Positions 14,904 through 20,583 of a stretch of DNA of 20,583 bases are shown here, piece after piece (within the stretch, counting starts at the first letter, position 1; every line of letters begins with the position of its first letter). The notes under the pieces were generated by a model. It was not told the DNA's origin. It saw nothing but the letters and a program-made list of their open reading frames with translations, and made no database searches. The translations under genes were made by a program, and so were the position numbers. The stretch is from contig JAAXXA010000003.1 in NCBI GenBank assembly GCA_013334735.1, forward strand, positions 1-20,583. The letters are read 5' to 3'. This stretch comes from Bacteroidota bacterium (GTDB lineage Bacteria; Bacteroidota; Bacteroidia; Bacteroidales; CG2-30-32-10).

Positions 14904-16337
14904 TCAGGCAAATGATATAGCTGCAATCAAACTTCTCGCCTGGATATTCAGGTAATTATTGAATTTAATAAATGTAAAAAGCTGATTAAGAGTCATCCAG
15001 ATATAATGTGGTGGCAGTTCAAGCGGGATTTCATGTCCAGATATGATGATCATATTTCTATTTTGTTCCTGATAAAATCTCCCACCCTCTTCTGACTGTA
15101 ATGTATCGAAATATATTTTCTCTGAAGGTGAGTTCAATACATAATCAAGAAACGGTAATGCCCCTTCCTTAGTTTGACGATAATTTCCTGTCAAACATTG
15201 TACAGTGGGAGCAAACTCAATAATATCATGATTTCCACATTCAAGCCTTGCCTGAACAGCAAAATGGATTAAACCATTAATTTCTTTGCAAACAAAAGCA
15301 CAAATACCTTCCTGGGCAGGTTCGAGCATAGGCTGAGTCCATTTTATTACTTCACGATTTTCGATCTCAACATCCACGGCAATAACCTTAAAATACTTTT
15401 TAGTTTCATGATGTAGTGTATAGTCATTGAAAACCCATTTCTTTATATGCTTTAACGGTATATGTGTAACTTCAAGATCAAATGTGCTTTTAAGATCAGT
15501 TAAAAAAGTAATAATATTTTCAATACTATGCAGTGCCCCTTGTTCGGACAAGGCTGATTTCAAGAATGCTTTTTCAGCTAATGTGCGTCTCGTTTCATTT
15601 CCTATTAAATTAAATATATCCACAACATCTAAATTGAAACTCCCAAATGGAATCCCTGATATCACTGTACGGGTATCCATATTTACCAGATTATTTTGCC
15701 GCATTAAATCCTTAATCTGGGCAAGTGTTAACCATATAAATTCTTCATAGACCGGAACTTCTTCCGTTATTTTAATTATAATATTTCTGTTTCTTTTCTT
15801 CAAAAAACGAGATCCCTGCTCCGATTGAAGCTGATCAAGCAATATTTGATCAGAAGTTGCATTCTGAAAATATTCAAGATAAAATGGTTTTTTCCCTTTA
15901 TGAACCTGTGTATAGTTGCTCTTTGTTGCCTGAAGTGTTGGTGATATTTGAACATAATTAACGTTTCCGGGTTCTATTTTAGCCTGCACAAGAAAATGCA
16001 GTACACCATGAAATTCTTTTACAATAAAACCAAGATATCCAATTTCGGGCTGGTTAATTATTGGCTGATCCCATTCTGTTATATTCCCCCAGTTTGTTGT
16101 TACTCTAATGCCATCTATAGAAAAATACTTTCCTGTTTGATGCCTTATAGTACCAGTTTCTATATCGTAGCTCCATCGAATGAGTTTTTCAAATGGAATT
16201 TTATCAATTCTTAGATTTACCGCAATATTTCGCGATTTCAACCATTTAACGACCTCATCTGTTTTTATGAATGAACCAGATCTGCTAAAAGCGCTTTTTA
16301 AAAACAATAAATGTGATTTTGATACATCTGATAGCAT
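14904..16337 (-). CDS. NDP-hexose 2,3-dehydratase (EvaA/TylX3/SpnO-like)
   Basis: A 477-residue protein built of two homologous halves, the hallmark of the NDP-hexose 2,3-dehydratase family (PF03559). Matching pairs are W-x-QP (89-92 and 333-336), HFLVQAKIEPGN (114-125) with HFAVQARLECGN (358-369), SPTLQAT-SNY (132-142) with APTVQCLTGNY (376-386), LQSEQGSRF (170-178) with LQSEEGGRF (413-421), and WLTLAQI (202-208) with WMTLNQL (447-453). Characterised members remove the C2 hydroxyl of dTDP-4-keto-6-deoxyglucose to give a 3,4-diketo-2,6-dideoxy intermediate for antibiotic sugars. It follows the flippase gene by 8 bp and precedes the Gfo/Idh gene by 3 bp. The RmlA/RmlB-type enzymes needed for the usual substrate are not in this window. 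Length is normal for the family. Confidence 0.93.
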   Translation of the reverse strand: MLSDVSKSHLLFLKSAFSRSGSFIKTDEVVKWLKSRNIAVNLRIDKIPFEKLIRWSYDIETGTIRHQTGKYFSIDGIRVTTNWGNITEWDQPIINQPEIGYLGFIVKEFHGVLHFLVQAKIEPGNVNYVQISPTLQATKSNYTQVHKGKKPFYLEYFQNATSDQILLDQLQSEQGSRFLKKRNRNIIIKITEEVPVYEEFIWLTLAQIKDLMRQNNLVNMDTRTVISGIPFGSFNLDVVDIFNLIGNETRRTLAEKAFLKSALSEQGALHSIENIITFLTDLKSTFDLEVTHIPLKHIKKWVFNDYTLHHETKKYFKVIAVDVEIENREVIKWTQPMLEPAQEGICAFVCKEINGLIHFAVQARLECGNHDIIEFAPTVQCLTGNYRQTKEGALPFLDYVLNSPSEKIYFDTLQSEEGGRFYQEQNRNMIIISGHEIPLELPPHYIWMTLNQLFTFIKFNNYLNIQARSLIAAISFA

Positions 16338-16345
16338 CGGCTACT

Positions 16346-17791
16346 CTATACTTTTTTACGAATTTGATCAAATAAAATGTTTTTTAAATAGATATAACTG
16401 TCCAGCTTAGTAAGCTCAGCAATACCTATTGTAAACAAACCCCCAATAAATATCTGCGCAAAAAGTGTTATAATCGGGGACATATTAATACTTAAACCGA
16501 ATAAGAACACTAATATCCCCATACTAATTGCAAGAATGAACGAAGGGAATATATCATTAATTTGTTCCATGACCGAATACCCAATAAACAGACCAGACCA
16601 ATAACTGTTCAAAAATAGTCCTATAACAGAATTTATAATCATCACAGCAATCATCATCTTCACACCAAAATATATTGCAACAACTATTGTAGGAATCGCT
16701 AGCGTTTTCTTAATTATTTCAAGTCTTAAAAATAAATCAGATCGGCCACGAACATTCAGCATATTAAGATTAAGTGCGTGAAGCGGATAAAACATCCCCA
16801 CAAAACAAAGTAACTCCAGATACTCTGCAGATACCAACCATTTATCCCCAATCAATGTTAAAACCATAGATTTTGAGATTGCTGCCATACCTATCATTAA
16901 TACAAATGAAATCAGCATTGTACTCTTGATCAGCTTTCTATATCCATCTTTAAGTTTTGGAATATCTTCTCTGATTGATGAAAGAACAGGATAACTAACT
17001 CTCTGTATAACATTTGTGATATTCTGAGATGGTAATTGATTAAATGCATCAGCCCTTGTATAATAGCCGAGTTCCATTGATGAAATATATTTACCTATAA
17101 CTGCGAGGTAGATATTCTTATATGTTGTATTTATTAAGCCCACTAAAAGTATCTTAGAACCAAACCCAAATAACTCTTTTAAAGAATCTAAATTAATAGT
17201 AAATATTGGCTTCCAGCCATTCCACACCCAAAGTAATAATGTATTCAGTGCGTTTTTAGTAAGTGTTAATGCGACAAGGCTCCACACCCCAAAACCCTTC
17301 ATCGCCAATATCAACCCCACAATGCCAGAAATCATTGAGGAAGCAATGGAGATATTAGTTTGTAATTTGAAATCCAATCTTTTTGTGAGCAGTGTTCTTT
17401 GGATTAATGAAAGCGCATTAAATATAACTCCAAGTCCTATAACTGGCAATAATATCTGTAACTGCGGTTCATTGAAAAACGAAGCAACCAATGCTGATAT
17501 GGCAACAAGAATTATATACCATGCAAGACCTACCGCAATATTAAAATAAAAGACTGTCGAATAATCAATTTGTGTGCAATTTTTTTTCCGAATCAAAGCA
17601 TCCATAAAACCACTGTCTGCAATGGACTGCCCCAACGAGATAAAAAATGAAGTCATTCCGATTAAGCCGAATTCACGAGGAGAAAGAACTCTGGCAAGAA
17701 TAACTCCAATAAAGAAACTAACACCAAGCACGACAAAATTATCCATAAAACTCCATATAAGGCCATGGAGTGTTTTTCGCTTAATTGACAT
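16346..17791 (-). CDS. Wzx-like lipid-linked oligosaccharide flippase (MOP/PST family)
   Basis: A 481-residue integral membrane protein with about twelve to fourteen membrane segments and the start typical of PST-type flippases: a short basic N-terminus, then LIWSFMDNFVVLGVSF and ARVLSPREFGLIGM (33-46), whose R-x-L-x-P-x-E-[FY]-G motif is a strong family mark. Further support comes from LLTKRLDFK (134-142) and the central YYTRADAFNQLPSQ (242-255). It should move the undecaprenyl-diphosphate-linked repeat unit from the cytoplasmic to the periplasmic side for polymerisation. Length is as expected. It lies between the WbpM-type gene (163 bp upstream) and the 2,3-dehydratase gene (8 bp downstream). 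GGCGG about 10 nt before ATG 17791 may serve in ribosome binding. Confidence 0.92.
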   Translation of the reverse strand: MSIKRKTLHGLIWSFMDNFVVLGVSFFIGVILARVLSPREFGLIGMTSFFISLGQSIADSGFMDALIRKKNCTQIDYSTVFYFNIAVGLAWYIILVAISALVASFFNEPQLQILLPVIGLGVIFNALSLIQRTLLTKRLDFKLQTNISIASSMISGIVGLILAMKGFGVWSLVALTLTKNALNTLLLWVWNGWKPIFTINLDSLKELFGFGSKILLVGLINTTYKNIYLAVIGKYISSMELGYYTRADAFNQLPSQNITNVIQRVSYPVLSSIREDIPKLKDGYRKLIKSTMLISFVLMIGMAAISKSMVLTLIGDKWLVSAEYLELLCFVGMFYPLHALNLNMLNVRGRSDLFLRLEIIKKTLAIPTIVVAIYFGVKMMIAVMIINSVIGLFLNSYWSGLFIGYSVMEQINDIFPSFILAISMGILVFLFGLSINMSPIITLFAQIFIGGLFTIGIAELTKLDSYIYLKNILFDQIRKKV

Positions 17792-17897
17792 TATGATTAC
17801 CGCCTAAACATCATATGAATAAACAAAAAGAATCATTTTATTACATTTATCTTTTATTGAATTACCATAAATGGCTTATTAAGAATACAGTATTTAA

Positions 17898-17928
17898 ATT
17901 TATTATAAACAATTACTTTATAATAAAT
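17898..17928. repeat. 12-bp inverted repeat after the dehydratase gene
   Basis: The bases at 17898-17909 pair perfectly with 17917-17928 around a 7-nt loop (CAATTAC). The stem is all A/T. It starts 27 nt downstream of the WbpM-type stop codon, in the 163-bp gap before the flippase gene. No T-tract follows on the transcribed strand. Because the surroundings are AT-rich, chance is a real possibility. Confidence 0.45.
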
Positions 17929-17954
17929 CATCACTATTCTTACCTATAAATAAT

Positions 17955-19883
17955 TCATCTAATTTTATTAAATGTACTTTTCAATGTCTCTTCTTCTTTT
18001 AGGAAATCACTTATTCCTTCAGCCGGCTGATATTCTGGAATGATTTTTTTTAAAATTAACTTTAAGCTTTCCACATCGTTACTATTTATTATAAATTTAA
18101 GCTCGTCTAATACCTTTTGTAATTTACCCCATGGAATATAGTCTTCATTAGCTTTAAAAATGCGAGGATTTGCTGTCGGTTGAGGACAATTCCCAATGAG
18201 TAGTTCTTCATAAAGTTTTTCTCCTGGTCGTAAACCGGTTATTTGGATTTCTATATCCCCATCAGGATTGTTCTGATCACGCACTTTGAGGCCAGATAGC
18301 TCTATCATACGATTCGCTATATCAATAATTTTGACTGGCTCTCCCATATCAAGCAAAAACACTGTTCCCCCTGTCGCTATCGCACCTGCTTTAATAACAA
18401 GTTGAGTCGCTTCAGTAATTGTCATAAAATATCGGGTAATTTCCTTGTGAGTTATTGTAATTGGCCCACCTTTCTTTATTTGATTCCGAAATAGTGGAAC
18501 AACAGAGCCGCTTGATCCAAGTACATTACCAAAACGAACCATCGAAAAACAGGTAGTCTGCCCTTCTTCTTTTGCCAACGCCTGCAGAATCATTTCACTC
18601 AACCGTTTGCTGGCACCCATCACATTGGTGGGACGCACAGCCTTATCTGTACTGACAAGTACAACACTTGATATCCCAAAACGAATCGCTGCGTCTGCAA
18701 TACAAAGTGTACCAATGACATTGTTGCGAACCCCTTCTGTCGGATTGTACTCAACCATTGGTACATGTTTATAAGCTGCGGCATGATAGATAACCTCCGG
18801 TTTGAATACCCTGCAAATATCATCAATTCGATTTTTATCAGTGATATCACAGAGTAAGGGAATAATCCGTGTATTGGAATCAAGCCTCAAACGTCGACGC
18901 TCAAGACTACTATGTATGGTATAGAGATTATATTCAGCATGGTCAACAAGAAGAATCGTCGAAGGATCTACTGCTAAAATCTGATTACAGAGTTCACTCC
19001 CAATGCTTCCCCCGGCACCGGTCACCATAACGACCTTGTCTGACAGTTGTCTTTTTACCAGAACAAGACTAACTGGTACAGGATCTCTACAAAGTAAATC
19101 CTCTATTTCAATATCTTTTATGTCGGAGATTGTCACCTGACCTCCTGCAAGTTGATCAATATCCGGGAGCTTCTGGATTCGAATTGAAGATCTCTTGAAA
19201 TGCTGAATAATCTCATTTCGGCGGGAATGGCTAACAGATGGCATTGCTAACAAAATATTGTGAATATTTTGCTCTTTTATAATCATTTCCGCCTGTGACA
19301 GACTGAAGACTTTTATGCCATTAACAGTACTACCCTGTAAATTCTTATCATCATCTATAAAACCGGCAAGTTTAAATTTTTGGCTCTGCAAAATCGCTGT
19401 AGCAATCTCAGCTCCTCCTGAACCCGCACCATAGATAAGAAGTTTATCCCTTTTTAATCTATTTTTTAATGTTGCATCAATCGATTTGAACCATAAACGA
19501 ACTAAAGCACGGCTACCTCCCGTCAGCAGCATGAAAATCATCGGCTGAATTACTCCGATTGTACGAGGAACATTCGGAATATTAAACAGAAGGAGCATTA
19601 ATAGGAACAGAGCGCCATAATATCCTGTCGCTCTGGTAACCATAACAAATGAACTGAATCCACTATGTCGATGAATCGCCCGGTAGAGTCCTGAATGACT
19701 GTAAATCGGAAACATAAGGGCAGGAGCAAGAAGGTAGATAAACCACTGCTTTCCTGAGGGCCAGTGCAATAAACCAAGGCGAAGTGAGAATGCCATCCAG
19801 ACAGCCAACTCGACTGAGCAGATATCGAACGCAATAGCCAGACTTTTTTTGAAATGGCGCGAAGCATCAAGAAGTTGCTGCAT
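17955..19883 (-). CDS. WbpM/FlaA1/CapD-family membrane nucleotide-sugar 4,6-dehydratase
   Basis: A 642-residue 'long' polysaccharide dehydratase. Four N-terminal membrane segments (about 12-120) precede a first Rossmann-like domain (IYGAGSGGAEIA, about 150-161) and a C-terminal SDR domain with the NAD loop TGAGGSIGSE (288-297), HAAAYKHVP (367-375) and STDKAVRPTNVMGASKR (411-427). In that motif the usual Tyr of YxxxK is Met422 with Lys426, the SMK triad known from WbpM. Known members turn UDP-GlcNAc into UDP-4-keto-6-deoxy-GlcNAc, the precursor of QuiNAc, FucNAc or bacillosamine. ATG 19883 gives the normal family N-terminus; an upstream in-frame GTG at 19997 would add 38 residues of non-family sequence and lacks a well-placed ribosome site. 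Its composition is less AT-rich than the genes that follow. Confidence 0.92.
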   Translation of the reverse strand: MQQLLDASRHFKKSLAIAFDICSVELAVWMAFSLRLGLLHWPSGKQWFIYLLAPALMFPIYSHSGLYRAIHRHSGFSSFVMVTRATGYYGALFLLMLLLFNIPNVPRTIGVIQPMIFMLLTGGSRALVRLWFKSIDATLKNRLKRDKLLIYGAGSGGAEIATAILQSQKFKLAGFIDDDKNLQGSTVNGIKVFSLSQAEMIIKEQNIHNILLAMPSVSHSRRNEIIQHFKRSSIRIQKLPDIDQLAGGQVTISDIKDIEIEDLLCRDPVPVSLVLVKRQLSDKVVMVTGAGGSIGSELCNQILAVDPSTILLVDHAEYNLYTIHSSLERRRLRLDSNTRIIPLLCDITDKNRIDDICRVFKPEVIYHAAAYKHVPMVEYNPTEGVRNNVIGTLCIADAAIRFGISSVVLVSTDKAVRPTNVMGASKRLSEMILQALAKEEGQTTCFSMVRFGNVLGSSGSVVPLFRNQIKKGGPITITHKEITRYFMTITEATQLVIKAGAIATGGTVFLLDMGEPVKIIDIANRMIELSGLKVRDQNNPDGDIEIQITGLRPGEKLYEELLIGNCPQPTANPRIFKANEDYIPWGKLQKVLDELKFIINSNDVESLKLILKKIIPEYQPAEGISDFLKEEETLKSTFNKIR

Positions 19884-20198
19884 TAACTTAGATAATGTAA
19901 TGACATACAGTTGTATGTACTTATCTTGCAGAAATAACAGCTTTTCTGTTGAATAAATCACAAATAATGAATCATTTATTTCAAGAGCATACAGCACTTT
20001 CCTTCGGCCCTCGAAACAAGGCTTTATGTAACAACCAAGCTACTGGTCTACTTTATGTGGTAGAACAAGCAACAGCTGAAAGCGATATATGTTATTAATC
20101 CCTTCTAAAAAACGACATATGCGAAACCGGGAGTGCTGATACTTCAGGTCATCCAAAACACTGGACAACCTGAAGTATGTAACTTCACTTACTTGAAT
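19884..20198. other. Non-coding leader upstream of the polysaccharide genes
   Basis: About 315 bases between the Gly/Asn-rich gene and the dehydratase gene hold no credible gene. They contain a hairpin just after the upstream stop (20139-20178) and a small inverted repeat, ACATAC/GTATGT, at 19903-19918, shortly before ATG 19883. A promoter for the cluster is expected here. On the minus strand TTGTGA, 18 nt, then TGTTAT (around 19961-19932) is a weak sigma-70-like candidate. No JUMPStart/ops element was found. Confidence 0.5.
20139..20178. repeat. Interrupted hairpin after the Gly/Asn-rich gene
   Basis: ATACTTCAGGT (20139-20149) pairs with ACCTGAAGTAT (20168-20178). After a 2x2 internal loop, TCCA (20152-20155) pairs with TGGA (20162-20165), leaving a 6-nt loop. 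It begins 21 nt downstream of the stop codon at 20199. The position fits a transcription end or 3'-stabilising structure, but no T-run follows on the minus strand. Confidence 0.6.
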
Positions 20199-20582
20199 TT
20201 ATTTTTTCCCACCACCGCCGCCGTTGTTGTTTCCACCACCGCCGTTGTTGTTTCCACCACCGCCGTTGTTGTTTCCACCGCCGCCGTTGTTGTTTCCACC
20301 ACCGCCGTTGTTGTTTCCACCACCGCCGTTGTTGTTTCCACCACCGCCGTTGTTGTTTCCACCGCCGCCGTTGTTGTTTCCGCCACCGCCGTTGTTGTTT
20401 CCACCACCGCCGTTGTTGTTTCCACCACCTCCGTTGTTGTTTCCACCACCTCCGTTGTTGTTTCCGCCACCGCCGTTGTTTCCGCCGCCGCCGTGGTTTC
20501 CGCCGCCGCCGTTGTTTCCACCATCATGATGACCACCCCCATCGTGATGCCCGTTACCATGACCGGAACCTCCGCCACAGTG
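20199..20582 (-). CDS. Gly/Asn-rich repeat protein, 5' end beyond the window
   Basis: The last 127 codons of a gene entering from beyond the right edge, ending in TAA at 20199-20201. The visible part starts with a His/Gly-rich stretch (HCGGGSGHGNGHHDGGGHHD), then three shorter G4-N-N/H units, then twelve units of GGGGNNN/GNNNGGG type, ending in GGKK. This frame was chosen over two alternatives: base changes between units fall almost only at third positions of Gly codons here, and would change amino acids in the Thr/Val/Ala-rich frame, while the Trp/Arg-rich frame has upstream stops. Such low-complexity tails are probably disordered; a cell-surface or exported protein is a guess. The His-rich part could bind metal. 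I do not recognise the protein. It may belong to a different transcription unit from the polysaccharide genes. Confidence 0.7.
   Translation of the reverse strand, partial: HCGGGSGHGNGHHDGGGHHDGGNNGGGGNHGGGGNNGGGGNNNGGGGNNNGGGGNNNGGGGNNNGGGGNNNGGGGNNNGGGGNNNGGGGNNNGGGGNNNGGGGNNNGGGGNNNGGGGNNNGGGGGKK
20211..20520. repeat. Tandem 21-bp (and 18-bp) repeat array
   Basis: Twelve consecutive 21-bp units and three 18-bp units at the right end. The 21-bp unit on the minus strand is GGA-AAC-AAC-AAC-GGN-GGN-GGN; the short units lack one AAC codon, and one of them has CAC. All unit lengths are multiples of three, so changes in copy number would keep the frame. Units differ by single bases, mostly third codon positions. 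The array encodes the Gly/Asn-rich tail. Confidence 0.95.
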
Positions 20583-20583
20583 A

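Noticed and set aside
17797..17804. ops-like GGCGGTAA before the flippase gene
   Set aside because: It has one mismatch to the 8-base ops core, no JUMPStart context and lies next to a start codon. Such near matches are expected by chance in 20 kb; it is more likely part of a ribosome-binding region.
19884..19997. Upstream extension of the WbpM-type protein to GTG 19997
   Set aside because: The extra 38 residues do not resemble the family, whose members begin just before the first membrane helix. The purine stretch AAGG is too close to the GTG to be a good ribosome site.
20224..20529. Plus-strand open frame encoding a Phe/Pro/Leu repeat (FPPPPLL units)
   Set aside because: It is the reverse complement of the Gly/Asn repeat. 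All frames stay open because the unit is a multiple of three, and the base changes between units make sense only as synonymous changes in the minus-strand Gly/Asn frame.
20189..20578. Minus-strand Thr/Val/Ala-rich frame starting at GTG 20578
   Set aside because: Differences between repeat units would be amino-acid-changing here and silent in the Gly/Asn frame, so this is a shadow.

Overview
The window is the interior of a Gram-negative surface-polysaccharide (O-antigen or capsule type, Wzx/Wzy-dependent) gene cluster. Every convincing gene is on the minus strand, so the cluster is transcribed from about 20.5 kb down to position 1. The organism cannot be named from this sequence. The FlaA1/WbpM-type membrane dehydratase, PST-type flippase, Wzy-like polymerase and string of glycosyltransferases indicate a Gram-negative bacterium. 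The central part (about 6-17 kb) is clearly more AT-rich than the flanks, as is common in O-antigen loci acquired by transfer.

Layout in transcription order. (1) 20583-20199: 3' end of a Gly/Asn-rich repeat protein, followed by a hairpin and a non-coding leader. (2) 19883-17955: long membrane-bound nucleotide-sugar 4,6-dehydratase/epimerase of the WbpM/FlaA1/CapD family. (3) 17791-16346: Wzx-like flippase. (4) 16337-10111: seven tightly packed, partly overlapping genes that look like a dedicated sugar cassette: NDP-hexose 2,3-dehydratase, Gfo/Idh/MocA oxidoreductase, DegT-type sugar aminotransferase, MaoC-type hydratase, CitE/HpcH-type lyase, WbqC-family protein and PglD-like acyltransferase. 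(5) 10100-5826: GT2, GT2, Wzy-like polymerase, GT2. (6) 5801-2640: a less AT-rich block with a thymidylate-kinase-like P-loop kinase, a PF14907-type nucleotidyltransferase-fold protein and an APH-like phosphotransferase. (7) 2315-1: two GT4 glycosyltransferases, the second cut by the window edge.

Working model (inference). An NDP-4-keto-6-deoxyhexose made elsewhere is deoxygenated at C2, reduced or otherwise processed by the Gfo/Idh enzyme and aminated by the DegT enzyme, giving an amino-2,6-dideoxy sugar of the kind known from antibiotics. The MaoC and CitE-like enzymes would supply or tailor an unusual acyl-CoA, and PglD-like and/or WbqC proteins would attach the acyl group. The glycosyltransferases build the repeat unit, Wzx flips it and Wzy polymerises it. 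The kinase/nucleotidyltransferase/kinase trio has no obvious place in this scheme and is the least explained part.

Several gene 3' ends are followed by perfect inverted repeats without a T-tract (20139-20178, 17898-17928, 9177-9221, 6776-6805 and a weaker one at 2607-2623). No tRNA, rRNA, CRISPR array, transposase or plus-strand gene was found.
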